A DNA stretch of 64,000 nt from Photobacterium sp. Ph5 (GTDB lineage Bacteria > Pseudomonadota > Gammaproteobacteria > Enterobacterales > Vibrionaceae), in the NCBI RefSeq assembly GCF_022129445.1, contig NZ_JADQAQ010000002.1, forward strand, positions 62,001 to 126,000, written 5' to 3'. A program made the translations under genes and the position numbers. Below are positions 7,741 through 17,249 of this stretch, one piece after another. Under the pieces are notes generated by a model that saw nothing but the letters and a program-made list of their open reading frames with translations, did not search any database and was not told where the DNA came from. How positions within the stretch are numbered: position 1 is the stretch's first letter; each line of letters starts with the position of its first letter.

Positions 7741-8277
7741 ATGAAAGGGATCATTTTTACTGAATTTCTCGATATTGTTGAACGTACTTTCGATCTTGAA
7801 GTATGCCAGTCAATGCTAGATTTGGCTGATGATCCTGGGGTTTATACCGCAGTAGGCAGTTATGAGCACCAACGCTTAGTTAAATTGATCATCTGCCTAC
7901 ATAAAATTACTGGCGTTTCAGCTGAAAACCTTCAACAAACATTTGGTCGTGCTGTTTTCCCCCGCTTACTCACTTTATTACCGAACTATCATTTTTCCGA
8001 TTCCAACACCTTTGATTTTATTCGCAGCGTTGAATCATACATACATCAAGAAGTAAAAAAGCTTTATCCCGATACGACTCCCCCTCGCTTTGAATTCTCA
8101 AATGAAACCGAAACAACCCTGACCATGGAATATCATTCAGCACGTTGTATGGGTTATGTTTGTTTAGGGTTGCTAGAGGGGTGTGCCGATTATTTTGAGC
8201 AACGTCTTGATATCGCACTTGAACCAACAACAAGCAAACACTGTGTCCGCTTTCATTTGTCATTGAGTAATAATTAA
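7741..8277 (+). CDS. hnoX: H-NOX haem nitric-oxide sensor
   Basis: 178-residue haem-NO/oxygen-binding protein. The proximal haem ligand is H102 (SYIHQEVKKLY) and the propionate-binding YxSxR motif is Y131-S133-R135 (MEYHSARCM), the same numbering as Thermoanaerobacter H-NOX. Aligning that segment puts Val at position 140, where O2-binding H-NOX proteins have a Tyr hydrogen-bond donor; its absence predicts selective NO binding. Five to six cysteines, including C136 and C141, could add thiol or zinc sensing. The stop overlaps the start of the downstream hybrid kinase by one base (TAATG), so the two are co-translated. In related marine bacteria such pairs control biofilm, quorum sensing or symbiosis in response to NO. 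Confidence 0.95.
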   Translation: MKGIIFTEFLDIVERTFDLEVCQSMLDLADDPGVYTAVGSYEHQRLVKLIICLHKITGVSAENLQQTFGRAVFPRLLTLLPNYHFSDSNTFDFIRSVESYIHQEVKKLYPDTTPPRFEFSNETETTLTMEYHSARCMGYVCLGLLEGCADYFEQRLDIALEPTTSKHCVRFHLSLSNN

Positions 8278-10007
8278 TGATCGATCCTGAAAAGCATATT
8301 GCTCTATTAAAGCAAAAATTCGAGCGTGAACATGCATCAAGATTAGCCGCTGAAAAATTATTAGAGGCAAAAAGTCATGAGCTTTACAATGCAAATCAAA
8401 TGCTTACTGAGTCTTATGAAAAATTACAACTGCAGGCGAAATTTGATTCTGAACTTTTAACTTATCAGAACAAAATGGAGAATCTATTACTGCGTTATGC
8501 GCGGTTATTTTTAAAACACAGTGCGACAAAAGAAAGTATTCAGCAATTATTAGACAGCCTAGTTGATGGTAATTATATCTCAGGTTGCCATATCAACATT
8601 TATCCTGCTGATAATATTAATATATCAGGTTGTTACTACAGTGGCCGTTTACAGCAATGGACGCCTCCAGCAGAGATAGAATCGACCAGTTCACTATGGG
8701 ATCAAGATAACTATACCCTTTGGATCTCTATTATTAATAACAGAGGGAAAATGGGTATATTAGCTGTCAGAGTCGCCTGTAAGGAAGATCGTTTACCAGC
8801 GATTCAAAAACATATGGCACTATTTTGTGAATTGTTTCGATCGGTAATTGGCAGGCAAATGACATTTAACCAAGCCATTGATGCCAAAAAGCGAGCAGAA
8901 GATTCAGAGCAATCAACCCGCGATTTTCTCGCGATGATCAACCATGAATTACGCACACCACTTAATGGCTTACTGGGTTCTGCGGAATTATTGCAAGATA
9001 CGCCACTTAATAACGATCAACAAAAACTCTTAACCACACTTAATCACTCCGGCGAATTACTACGAGCAATCATAAATGACTTACTCGATTACAGTAAGAT
9101 AAATTCCGGTATGTTAGAACTTATTGAAAAGCCATTTGATTGCCACTTATTGGCGGTAAAACTTGAAGATATTTTCACCCATCGTTCCCACGAAAAAAGA
9201 TTAGATTTTAATATTTACTATTCCTCTGACTTACCAAAAGTTTTAATTGGTGATGAGGATAGAATTAAACAAATTTTTGTTAATTTGATCTCTAACGCAA
9301 TTAAATTCACCCCTGAAGGATTTGTTCACGCGAAGCTTTGGTGGCAAAACAAACAGCTGCAATTTACGGTAAAAGACAGTGGTTGTGGTATTGATCACTC
9401 CGACCAACACAAGTTGTTCAAACCTTTTAGCCAGGTCGATATTACCAGCAAACGAAGCCATGAAGGTACTGGGTTAGGGCTAGTGATCTGTAAGCAACTT
9501 TGTGAGCAAATGGGCGGAGCAATTCGGGTTGAAAGCTCACTCGGTCGTGGTGCATCTTTTCATGTTTCACTCCCACTAGCGATTAGTGAGCATACCCACT
9601 TTGATGCCAAAGTTAGGCAACCAGATAAGACGCCAATTAAACATTTAAAAGTATTAGTAGTTGAAGATTTAAAGACCAATCAAATGATCATAAAACTAAT
9701 GCTAAATAAAGTTCATATCGAGCCGACGATTGTTGATAATGGGCAAAAGGCACTAGATATATTAAATATTGAGTCGTTTGATGTGGTGTTTATGGATTGC
9801 AGAATGCCTGTTATGGATGGCTACACCGCAACCAAAGAATTGAGAAAACAACACTATTCCAAACCTATTATAGCGTTAACGGCTGGCACAACGAGTGCTG
9901 AACGTGAATCCTGCATTCAAGCAGGTATGAATGACATTTTATGTAAACCCTATTTAGCTTCTGAGCTTCATGATATTTTGACGATTTGGGGCTGCAAGCT
10001 TGAATAA
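8277..10007 (+). CDS. H-NOX-associated hybrid histidine kinase
   Basis: 576 residues, soluble. Residues 1-60 form a coiled coil (EHASRLAAEKLLEAKSHEL); about 60-205 a divergent sensor region likely to contact H-NOX; about 215-280 HisKA with phospho-acceptor H223 in NHELRTPLNGLLGS; about 325-445 HATPase with N box (NLISNAIKFTPEG), G1 box (DSGCGI) and G2 box (GTGLGLVI). A receiver domain occupies 460-576 with phospho-acceptor D507 in VFMDCRMPVMDG and conserved KPY near the end. As no HPt domain is present, an external phosphotransfer protein (LuxU-like in vibrios) is needed. Likely output: NO-bound H-NOX inhibits autophosphorylation and changes quorum or biofilm signalling; known for homologues, inferred here. 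Confidence 0.93.
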   Translation: MIDPEKHIALLKQKFEREHASRLAAEKLLEAKSHELYNANQMLTESYEKLQLQAKFDSELLTYQNKMENLLLRYARLFLKHSATKESIQQLLDSLVDGNYISGCHINIYPADNINISGCYYSGRLQQWTPPAEIESTSSLWDQDNYTLWISIINNRGKMGILAVRVACKEDRLPAIQKHMALFCELFRSVIGRQMTFNQAIDAKKRAEDSEQSTRDFLAMINHELRTPLNGLLGSAELLQDTPLNNDQQKLLTTLNHSGELLRAIINDLLDYSKINSGMLELIEKPFDCHLLAVKLEDIFTHRSHEKRLDFNIYYSSDLPKVLIGDEDRIKQIFVNLISNAIKFTPEGFVHAKLWWQNKQLQFTVKDSGCGIDHSDQHKLFKPFSQVDITSKRSHEGTGLGLVICKQLCEQMGGAIRVESSLGRGASFHVSLPLAISEHTHFDAKVRQPDKTPIKHLKVLVVEDLKTNQMIIKLMLNKVHIEPTIVDNGQKALDILNIESFDVVFMDCRMPVMDGYTATKELRKQHYSKPIIALTAGTTSAERESCIQAGMNDILCKPYLASELHDILTIWGCKLE

Positions 10008-10043
10008 ACCTTTCACTTAAGCAGTCACAAGTATAAATACTAA

Positions 10044-10067
10044 AAAAGGCCACCGAAGTGACCTTTT
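10044..10067. terminator. Bidirectional terminator between kinase and PBP2 genes
   Basis: A-tract, stem AAAAGGCCAC / GTGACCTTTT with one mismatch around a CGAA loop, T-tract. Shared by convergent genes. Confidence 0.65.
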
Positions 10068-10099
10068 ATATATTTTAAATCAATGAGCGTTTACCACAA

Positions 10100-12085
10100 C
10101 TAACTCACCTTCACATTTGCTGTTTTTGATACGTCTACCGCTGTATCTGCTTTCGTTTCATCACTTTTAGCTTGCTTTTGTGTTTTAGGATCTAGGGTTG
10201 GTTTTACTAACACATAATCCATGATCTTACGGGCAAGTGGTGCTGCGTTACGTCCCCATCCACCGTGTTCTAAAATAACAGACACTAGGACTTTCGGATC
10301 ATGTAACGGCGCAAAACCAGTAAACAATGCGTGGTCACGTAAATGCTCAGCAATTTCATTTGCATCGTAGTTTTCAGTATCAGACATAGTATAAACCTGA
10401 CTGGTACCTGTTTTACCTGCGGCTTCATACCCTAAGTTTTGAAACTCTTTACGTGCTGTACCCTTAGTGGTAACTAAATGCATGCCTTCTTGAGCAATTT
10501 GCCAATCTTTTAATGGCACAGGTTCGACTTTTGGAAAGTTTTTAAACTTAACAATATCTTCTTTGTTGCCATCAATAATGGCATATAACAAGTGCGGACG
10601 ATGAACAACACCTGAATTAGCCACTACAGAGGTCGCTTTAGCTATCTGCATTGGGGTTGCCGTCCAATACCCCTGACCAATACCTATCGGGATGGTGTCG
10701 CCTTGATACCACGGCTGTTTAGTATGTGCGAGTTTCCACTGTCGTGTTGGCATATTACCGGATGTTTCCTCTCGAATATCAATGCCAGTAAGTTCGCCGT
10801 AACCAAACTTATTCATCCACGTCGATAATCGATCAATACCCATGTCATAAGCAACTTGGTAGAAGAAGGTATCTACTGATTGTTCAATCGCCTTATACAC
10901 ATCAACATTACCGTGTCCCCAACGCACATCATCACGGAATTTACGGCTTTTAGAGTTAGGAATACGCCACCAGCCAGGGTTATTACGTACTGTATTCGGT
11001 GTGATCACTCCTGTTGCTAATGCCGCTACCGCAATTTGTGGTTTCACAGTTGAACCCGGTGGGTATACCCCTAATGTGGTTCGGTTTACCAGCGGGTGCG
11101 CAGGACTATTCAGTAACTTACTGTATTCTTTGGAAGATATACCATGCACAAACAAGTTAGGATCATAACTAGGGCTTGATACCATCGCTAATATGCCATT
11201 ATCCTGCGGATTTAAAACCACAATAGCACCACGACGAGTTTTAGTGACTATTTTGCCTGTTGTTGGATCTTTTACATCTTCGGTTAATAGCTTATTGGCA
11301 TACAACTGCAAGTTTAGATCAATGGTGAGCTTGATATCTTTACCTGAAATAGGTGGCACATATTCTAAGGTGCGAATAATGCGACCACGGTTATTTACTT
11401 CGACTTTTTCATAACCCGATTGACCATGAAGTAAATCTTCATAGTAACGCTCAACACCTAACTTACCAATCGTGCGCGTGGCTTTATAGTTGCTATAAAT
11501 ACCCTGTTCTTTTAATGATTTAATATCACGATCATTAATTTTAGCCACATAGCCTAAGGTATGTGTTAATGCTGAGCCATAAGGGTAATAGCGCTCTAAA
11601 TGGGCATCAACATCAACACCTGGATAATGAAATTCATTAACTGAAAACTCAGCGACTTGCTTTTCCGTCATCTGATCAATCAATGTCACTGGCATAAAAT
11701 TACGGGTGTGCTTCTTATCCTTCATAAAAGAAGCTATTTCATCATCCGTCACACCGAGTAAAGTTTTTAAACTATCGAGTGTTTCAGTGAGGTGTGCAAC
11801 TTTTTCTGGAATAATTTCTAAAGAATAAACAGGTATATTCTCCGCAAGAATAACGCCATTTCGATCGTAAATACGGCCTCGATTAGGTGCAACAGGAATA
11901 ATTTTAATGCGGTTATCATTCGAGCGGGCTTTATATTCGCTGTAATCTTGCACTTCTAAGTGATACAAATTACCGATTAATACAAATGATAAAATGATAA
12001 TCCCAATAAACCCAGCAATCGCTCGACGCTGAAATAGCGACATTTCGGCTTGGTGATCACGAAATTGACTTCTTTCTTTCTTCAT
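10100..12085 (-). CDS. mrdA: Penicillin-binding protein 2 (transpeptidase), stand-alone copy
   Basis: Monofunctional class B PBP of the elongasome. With the start at ATG 12085 (MKKERSQFRDHQAEMSLF, matching E. coli PBP2 MKLQNSFRDYTAESALF) it has 661 residues; the longer frame would need a TTG at 12106. One membrane anchor (residues about 21-43), a dimerisation domain (NRGRIYDRNG), then the transpeptidase with S345-TVK in YPPGSTVKP, an SVD motif (EQSVDTFFYQ) and K558-TG in AAGKTGTSQ. All catalytic residues are present. In most gammaproteobacteria mrdA sits in an operon with rodA, rlpA and rlmH; here neither neighbour is present, so this is probably a second, paralogous PBP2. Confidence 0.93.
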   Translation of the reverse strand: MKKERSQFRDHQAEMSLFQRRAIAGFIGIIILSFVLIGNLYHLEVQDYSEYKARSNDNRIKIIPVAPNRGRIYDRNGVILAENIPVYSLEIIPEKVAHLTETLDSLKTLLGVTDDEIASFMKDKKHTRNFMPVTLIDQMTEKQVAEFSVNEFHYPGVDVDAHLERYYPYGSALTHTLGYVAKINDRDIKSLKEQGIYSNYKATRTIGKLGVERYYEDLLHGQSGYEKVEVNNRGRIIRTLEYVPPISGKDIKLTIDLNLQLYANKLLTEDVKDPTTGKIVTKTRRGAIVVLNPQDNGILAMVSSPSYDPNLFVHGISSKEYSKLLNSPAHPLVNRTTLGVYPPGSTVKPQIAVAALATGVITPNTVRNNPGWWRIPNSKSRKFRDDVRWGHGNVDVYKAIEQSVDTFFYQVAYDMGIDRLSTWMNKFGYGELTGIDIREETSGNMPTRQWKLAHTKQPWYQGDTIPIGIGQGYWTATPMQIAKATSVVANSGVVHRPHLLYAIIDGNKEDIVKFKNFPKVEPVPLKDWQIAQEGMHLVTTKGTARKEFQNLGYEAAGKTGTSQVYTMSDTENYDANEIAEHLRDHALFTGFAPLHDPKVLVSVILEHGGWGRNAAPLARKIMDYVLVKPTLDPKTQKQAKSDETKADTAVDVSKTANVKVS

Positions 12086-12305
12086 AGAATGCTTATGAGA
12101 TCTCAATGGCTATATGTGCCGTCGTTAACAGAGAATTTTATTTATGCCTCATTCGTATAATGCGTGATCTCTCGGTAGAATGTAATAACTGGTTGCTCGT
12201 TTGACGATAATTTAACCTTTGTTGTAGCGATATAATGCGTATGAAGAGTTTACAAGCCTTCTACGACCATTAAAATGACTGTCTTCTCTCTCTATAGGCT
12301 TTACC

Positions 12306-12929
12306 ATGACCCTTTCTCGCTCCGCTGACAGCGTGGTTGTTCTCGATTTCGAAACAACTGGTTTATCCCCCAATCAAGGCGATCGTGCCATCGAAATTGG
12401 TGCTGTTAAATTAGTTAATGGTGAAATTGTTGATCAATTCCAACAACTAATGAATCCTGGTTTTCGTGTGAGTAGCTTTATTGAAGGTTATACGGGGATC
12501 AGCAATAACATGTTACGTAGTGCGCCACCTTGCCATGAGGTTATGGACGCATTTACTGATTTCATTGGTGATGCCAATCTTGTTGCACATAATGCTTCTT
12601 TTGACCAACGCTTTTTAGACGCAGAACTTGCAGGTATTGGCAGGCACTATACAGGTACGTTTACCTGTTCAATGCTAATTGCGCGTCGTTTATATCAACA
12701 CGCACCGAACCATAAATTAGGCACGTTAGTGGATTATAAACACATTGAGCACAATGGCGTATTTCACCGCGCGTTAGCCGATTCCGAAATGACTGCACGT
12801 TTATGGTTAATAATGCTGGAAGATATTAAGCAGCAGTTTGGTATCCAAAATATTCCATTTGAATTGATGCGTAAACTAACAAAAACCCCGAAAGCAAAAA
12901 TGGAAACCTTGTTTCACCGCTACGCTTAA
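12306..12929 (+). CDS. DnaQ-like 3'-5' exonuclease
   Basis: 207 residues of the DEDDh exonuclease superfamily (DNA polymerase III epsilon-like). Exo I: VLDFETTG (Asp and Glu). Exo [14 protein letters not shown]. Exo [14 protein letters not shown] with the His and Asp of the DEDDh set. It lacks the clamp-binding and polymerase-binding tail of replicative DnaQ, and the C-terminal 40 residues are unique, so it is one of the accessory exonucleases often named PolC-like rather than the proofreading subunit. Likely role in repair or degradation of short DNA or RNA ends. Probably transcribed with the EEP nuclease gene 78 bases downstream. Confidence 0.88.
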   Translation: MTLSRSADSVVVLDFETTGLSPNQGDRAIEIGAVKLVNGEIVDQFQQLMNPGFRVSSFIEGYTGISNNMLRSAPPCHEVMDAFTDFIGDANLVAHNASFDQRFLDAELAGIGRHYTGTFTCSMLIARRLYQHAPNHKLGTLVDYKHIEHNGVFHRALADSEMTARLWLIMLEDIKQQFGIQNIPFELMRKLTKTPKAKMETLFHRYA

Positions 12930-13007
12930 TATTAAGTCGTATATTCATCGTCGTAAGTATGCTAAAACAACGATATAGTTTTTAATAACTTCACTGAGAA
13001 TTCGATT

Positions 13008-14063
13008 TTGCAACAGCTAGATACTGAACATTTCCCCCTAGTGCCTATCGCTCAGTCGGAGATAAAAATCGCAAGTTTTAATCTATTGAATTATCTTGCT
13101 CCCCCTAATGCCTATTATGATTTTGAAAATATTTATAGCTACGAACAATGGCATAAAAAACAGCATTGGCTAACATCGATTTTAGAAGCGCAACAACCGG
13201 ATATTATTGGTTTTCAAGAAGTGTTTAGTGCTGAGAATCTGCAAGCATTATTACTAGATATTGGCTACCCCTATTTTGCGGTCGTTGATGAACCTAAAGT
13301 TGAAAGCGATTTTATTTATCGCAGTCCTGTCGTCGCTATCGCTTCCAAATTTCCTATTACAGAAGTGATCGCAGTAGAGGCTGATAATGAAGCGGCGCAA
13401 TTAATGGGCTGGGCTGAATTCTCATTTAGTCGTAAGCCACTGCGAGCGACGGTTGATATTCCTCATATTGGCGCAACAGATTGCTATGTCACTCATTTAA
13501 AATCCAAACGTTCATTATTTGACGACCCTCTTCCTGAGACAATCGCGAAGTCAGGCAGTGCGCTGGCTTCTTTTCTTAGTCAACGTTTAGGAAATTGGGG
13601 ATCATCCATGCTACGGGGAACGGAAGCGGCGTTACTGCAACTTGCGATGGTAAAACGACGCGAGCAAACCAGTAATCCGATGGTACTGTGTGGCGATTAT
13701 AACGATGTAATTTCGAGTAGTTGTTTAGAAGAATTAACGGCAAACCGTGTTTACGGAATGTCGGAAAGTGAAACGGAGCGCTTAATTAACTTCTATTGCC
13801 TTTACGATGGGTGGCAGCTTTATACTCAAGTCAATCCACAAGATGAGAAAATTCGCCCTGCTACCCATTACTACAATGGCAAAGGATCGGTATTGGACTA
13901 TATTCTGCTATCACAGGAGTTCAATGCGAATTATTTGGGCTCATTATTTGAAGTTAGCCATTATCACACTGAAGATAAACATTTGGTCAATTCAAGCTTT
14001 GATATTGACGGCTACAGTACTGATCACGCAATTCCTATTGTGACCTTGTCACTGAGATCCTAG
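13008..14063 (+). CDS. Endonuclease/exonuclease/phosphatase family protein
   Basis: 351 residues of the EEP superfamily. Visible catalytic motifs: IASFNLLNY near residue 25 (metal-binding Asn), IIGFQEVF (catalytic Glu), LCGDYND (Asp/Asn) and STDHAIP (Asp-His pair) near the C-terminus. No signal peptide, so cytoplasmic. The family includes DNase I-like nucleases, sphingomyelinases and inositol phosphatases; substrate cannot be assigned, although partnership with the exonuclease gene just upstream suggests a nucleic-acid substrate. The start is TTG 13008 with TGAGAA upstream; no better ATG precedes the first conserved strand. Followed by a strong bidirectional terminator. Confidence 0.85.
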   Translation: MQQLDTEHFPLVPIAQSEIKIASFNLLNYLAPPNAYYDFENIYSYEQWHKKQHWLTSILEAQQPDIIGFQEVFSAENLQALLLDIGYPYFAVVDEPKVESDFIYRSPVVAIASKFPITEVIAVEADNEAAQLMGWAEFSFSRKPLRATVDIPHIGATDCYVTHLKSKRSLFDDPLPETIAKSGSALASFLSQRLGNWGSSMLRGTEAALLQLAMVKRREQTSNPMVLCGDYNDVISSSCLEELTANRVYGMSESETERLINFYCLYDGWQLYTQVNPQDEKIRPATHYYNGKGSVLDYILLSQEFNANYLGSLFEVSHYHTEDKHLVNSSFDIDGYSTDHAIPIVTLSLRS

Positions 14064-14130
14064 TACCAACCTAGCTTTCAGTTAACTGATAACCGCTGAT
14101 AACCACGGTTTGATAAAATAAGCACATAAA

Positions 14131-14178
14131 AAAACGACTGATATATCCTTTTCGCAAAAGATATTTATCAGTCGTTTT
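14131..14178. terminator. Bidirectional terminator, EEP gene / rhlE
   Basis: 13-bp perfect outer stem AAAACGACTGATA (14131-14143) / TATCAGTCGTTTT (14166-14178), with an inner stem (CTTTT/AAAAG) in the loop and A/T tracts on both sides. It lies between two convergent genes. Confidence 0.88.
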
Positions 14179-14198
14179 TCTTTACGTATTAAACGTTA

Positions 14199-15701
14199 TT
14201 ACGCTGTTGCTTTTGGTGCACGACTACGCTGTGGAGAGCGACGACGACCATCTGATTTCGGCTTTTCATCGTTGAAACGACGACGAGGCTGATCACCATT
14301 TGATTGTGGTTTCGCATCTGTATTGCGTGGCTTACGTGCAGGTCTTGCACCTTGCTCTGAACGCTTCTCGTTGTTTGCAGTATCAGTAGACTGACCCTGT
14401 GGACGGCGAGAGGCAGGTTTACGCTTTGCGCCACCGTTATTATTGTTTGCGCTACGCTTTTCACCTGTCGCTGCACCTTCACGTGCAACAAACGTTTTCG
14501 GCTTCTTAGGCTTCTTAGGCTTCTTCGGCTTAATCGGGCGTGTATCTAGCTTAGATTGTGGCAATGCGTTAGTGGGTTTAAAACCTTCAATAATTTCACG
14601 TTCAAACACTTGCTGTGTCAAACGCTCGATTGCAGCAAGATCTTTCGCTTCTTCTGCCGACACTAATGAAATTGCTTCACCCACACAACCAGCACGACCT
14701 GTACGGCCAATACGGTGTACATAATCTTCAGCTACGTGTGGTAAATCAAAGTTAACAACTTGTGGTAGTTGTTCAATATCTAAGCCACGAGCAGCAATAT
14801 CTGTCGCAACAAGTACACGAATATCACCAGACTTAAAGTTAGCAAGTGCCTTAGTACGCGCACCTTGGCTCTTATTACCGTGGATAGCTGCCGCAGAAAT
14901 TCCGCGACTTTCTAAATGGGTAGCAAGCTTATTAGCGCCGTGCTTCGTTTTGGTGAAAACAAGGACTTGTTTCCAGTTACGCTCATTAAGCAGCTTAGTT
15001 AATAAGTTAGGTTTCTTTTTTTGATCAACAGGGCAAATCCACTGCTTCACAGTACGCGCTGTTTGGTTACGTGGGTTAACATCAATCTCTACTGGATTAT
15101 TCACTAATCCTTTTGCAAGCTCACGAATTTCATCAGAAAACGTTGCAGAAAATAGTAAGTTTTGACGCTCTTTTGGTAGTAACGCTAAAATTTTACGGAT
15201 ATCGCGGATGAAACCCATATCTAACATACGGTCAGCTTCATCAAGAACCAAAATTTCAACATCACGGAATTTCACAGCGTTCTGGCTATGAAGATCCATT
15301 AAACGCCCCGGTGTTGCCACCAATACGTCAGCACCTTTACGCATACGCAGCATTTGTGGATTTACTTTAACACCACCAAAAACAACTGCAGAGCTTAAAC
15401 GTAAATTTTTACCATAAGTCGCAACACTCTCACCCACCTGAGCGGCTAGCTCACGCGTTGGGGTTAATACAAGTGCACGTACGTGATTTGAACGAGCAGG
15501 TCGACCATTCGCTAAACGTTCTAGCAAAGGTAAGGTAAAGCCTGCTGTTTTGCCTGTACCAGTTTGGGCCGCCGCCATTACATCTTTACCCGCAAGAATA
15601 GCTGGGATCGCTTGCTCTTGGATTGGTGATGGTTTTTCGTAGCCTTGCTTTGCAACAGCTTCAAGAATTGGGGCAGATAGGCCTAAAGAGGCAAAACTCA
15701 T
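14199..15701 (-). CDS. rhlE: ATP-dependent RNA helicase RhlE
   Basis: 500-residue DEAD-box helicase. In order: Q motif and [14 protein letters not shown], motif I AQTGTGKT, Ia PTRELA, Ib [22 protein letters not shown], then the second RecA domain with [26 protein letters not shown] and [12 protein letters not shown]. The C-terminal 120 residues are Lys/Arg/Pro/Gln-rich ([13 protein letters not shown] then [11 protein letters not shown]), a basic tail that tethers the helicase to RNA. RhlE acts in ribosome assembly and RNA decay, especially at low temperature. This is one of two RhlE-group helicases in the window (the other at 41.3 kb). Own terminator overlaps the end region. Confidence 0.92.
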   Translation of the reverse strand: MSFASLGLSAPILEAVAKQGYEKPSPIQEQAIPAILAGKDVMAAAQTGTGKTAGFTLPLLERLANGRPARSNHVRALVLTPTRELAAQVGESVATYGKNLRLSSAVVFGGVKVNPQMLRMRKGADVLVATPGRLMDLHSQNAVKFRDVEILVLDEADRMLDMGFIRDIRKILALLPKERQNLLFSATFSDEIRELAKGLVNNPVEIDVNPRNQTARTVKQWICPVDQKKKPNLLTKLLNERNWKQVLVFTKTKHGANKLATHLESRGISAAAIHGNKSQGARTKALANFKSGDIRVLVATDIAARGLDIEQLPQVVNFDLPHVAEDYVHRIGRTGRAGCVGEAISLVSAEEAKDLAAIERLTQQVFEREIIEGFKPTNALPQSKLDTRPIKPKKPKKPKKPKTFVAREGAATGEKRSANNNNGGAKRKPASRRPQGQSTDTANNEKRSEQGARPARKPRNTDAKPQSNGDQPRRRFNDEKPKSDGRRRSPQRSRAPKATA

Positions 15702-15793
15702 AGCATCTCTCTTTTATATAAAACGCCAATTTGGCGATAGTAGTGGCTAATTTAAGCCAGCTATTGAACAAACGTGCTGTTCAATGAGAATAA

Positions 15794-15824
15794 AACAGGG
15801 AAGGTAATGCTTACCTTCCCTGTT
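15794..15824 (-). terminator. Terminator of the DUF2986 gene
   Basis: Perfect 14-bp stem AACAGGGAAGGTAA (15794-15807) / TTACCTTCCCTGTT (15811-15824) with a 3-base loop; on the minus strand it is followed by TTTTATTC. Confidence 0.88.
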
Positions 15825-15848
15825 GAAAATTTACTGATAAGTACGTAA

Positions 15849-16055
15849 CTATGAAACCGTTGTTTCTGTACTCATAGTTTCAGATTCTGATGGTGAAATG
15901 GTTTCTTCCGCAGACACTTGTTGTGTCGCTTCAGCGTCTAACTTGGCACGTTCCGCTTTAGAGATATAACGAGGCTTATTACTTTTATGTAACTTAGCAT
16001 TTGCCTTTTTCATTCTCTTTTTAAGCGTTTCGTTAATTTTCTTTTTTCTATTCAT
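15849..16055 (-). CDS. Small basic protein, DUF2986 family
   Basis: 68 residues from ATG 16055 (MNRKKKINETLKKRMKKANAK). Lys/Arg-rich N-terminal 40 residues with the conserved KANAKLHKSNKPRYISKAERAKL segment, then a Ser/Thr/Glu-rich acidic tail. This pattern matches DUF2986, a small family common in Vibrionaceae and relatives, of unknown function. The basic half could bind RNA or ribosomes, but that is only a guess from composition. An in-frame upstream extension to 16127 exists; the family normally starts at MNRKKK. No clear ribosome binding site was found for either start. Confidence 0.7.
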   Translation of the reverse strand: MNRKKKINETLKKRMKKANAKLHKSNKPRYISKAERAKLDAEATQQVSAEETISPSESETMSTETTVS

Positions 16056-16230
16056 AATCGCGCCAGCTGATATTTTCATCATTTTTAAACAAGGCGCTGA
16101 TTGTAATGGTTCAGCGCTGAATAACAAGCTTTATCCATCAACAGGTCTCGAAAAGCATCTCAATATCGGACAAATGGTTCCGAAATCTTAGCTATGCTAA
16201 TCGTTAATAGGTATACAATAGGCGATAACA

Positions 16231-16848
16231 ATGAAAACACCACAAATTGTCACACTATTGTTGTTTGATAATTTTCAACTGCTTGACGCTTTTGGACCAT
16301 TACAGATGTTTGGCTTATTACCCGACATTTATCATACTCAAACAGTGTCCGTGGATGGAAAAACAGTCATCAGCCAGCAGCATATATCCATTACACCACA
16401 GTTAAGTTTTAACGATACGTTTAGCTCTGATATTTTACTCATTCCTGGTGGGAGTGGAATTAAGTCCGTAATTAACGATCCCAAAGTATTATTTTGGTTA
16501 AAGCGCATCGCGTCCACGCAAAGATTAATCTGCTCTGTTTGTACAGGCTCAGCCTTATTAGCGAATGCTGGATTACTCAACTATTGCCAAGCAACAACAA
16601 ATAAAAAACAATTTCATTGGGTTAAAGAACTAGGAAACCATGTTGACTGGCAATCATCTGCTCGGTGGGTACGAGACAGCAACATTTTTACGGCCTCTGG
16701 CTGCTCGTCAGGTTTAGATATGGCATTAGCGATTATTGCCTACCAATTTGGTGACAATGTTGCACGAAAAGTCGCTATTGAGGCGGAGTATTTATGGCAA
16801 AACGATCCTGACGACGATCCTTTTGCCCCACTACATATTGTTCAATAG
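16231..16848 (+). CDS. DJ-1/PfpI family protein (isonitrile hydratase-like)
   Basis: 205 residues of the class I glutamine amidotransferase-like fold. It starts MKTPQIVTLLLFDNFQLLDAFGP, the usual first strand and the acidic residue that partners the catalytic Cys. The nucleophile elbow is ICSVCTGSALLANAG; ASGCSSGLDMALAI follows, as in isonitrile hydratases and GlxA-type sensor domains. It lacks an AraC-type DNA-binding domain, so it is an enzyme or chaperone and not a regulator. The substrate is unknown. It converges on the DUF1840 gene with only 4 bases between stops and no terminator in between. Confidence 0.85.
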   Translation: MKTPQIVTLLLFDNFQLLDAFGPLQMFGLLPDIYHTQTVSVDGKTVISQQHISITPQLSFNDTFSSDILLIPGGSGIKSVINDPKVLFWLKRIASTQRLICSVCTGSALLANAGLLNYCQATTNKKQFHWVKELGNHVDWQSSARWVRDSNIFTASGCSSGLDMALAIIAYQFGDNVARKVAIEAEYLWQNDPDDDPFAPLHIVQ

Positions 16849-16852
16849 TTCC

Positions 16853-17200
16853 CTATTCCCACATTACATAACTTTTTTCATTTAGTGCTGATTCTAATAG
16901 TGTGATTAATGGCATTGCACGCACTGATAAGCAAATTTCAGGCTCAAATTCATCATCATCTAAATCAGCATCAAGTGGATTTGATTCTAATGAACTATCC
17001 GCAGTCATATCATCCTGCTTAGTCTCTTGTTTAGCCTTAGTAATATCATCTTTTAGATTGGTCAGCGCTTGTGCAATATCTTCTTCACGAATAGCACCAG
17101 GCACTGTTTCACAAAAACCCATCATATGAATAAGCTGCTGAGCGATATCACCAAACATTGTGATATCGCTACTTCCTTTGCTATGAAATGTAATTAGCAT
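16853..17200 (-). CDS. DUF1840 domain protein
   Basis: 115 residues. The N-terminus MLITFHSKGSSDITMFGDIA and the following short helices match DUF1840, a family of unknown function found in many proteobacteria. The central part (residues 50-85) is Asp/Glu-rich and probably disordered; the C-terminal helix (VRAMPLITLLESALNEKSYVMWE) is conserved in the family. A strong ribosome binding site (GAAGGAGATG) is 6 bases from the ATG. Downstream of, and on the same strand as, the rhomboid gene with 49 bases between, so possibly one operon. Confidence 0.82.
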   Translation of the reverse strand: MLITFHSKGSSDITMFGDIAQQLIHMMGFCETVPGAIREEDIAQALTNLKDDITKAKQETKQDDMTADSSLESNPLDADLDDDEFEPEICLSVRAMPLITLLESALNEKSYVMWE

Positions 17201-17249
17201 AAATCATCTCCTTCTTTAATTGTGATAATAATTAGACCATTATTTTTTA

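Noticed and set aside
14443-14724. Plus-strand frame of 93 codons inside rhlE
   Set aside because: Antisense shadow of the conserved helicase motifs.
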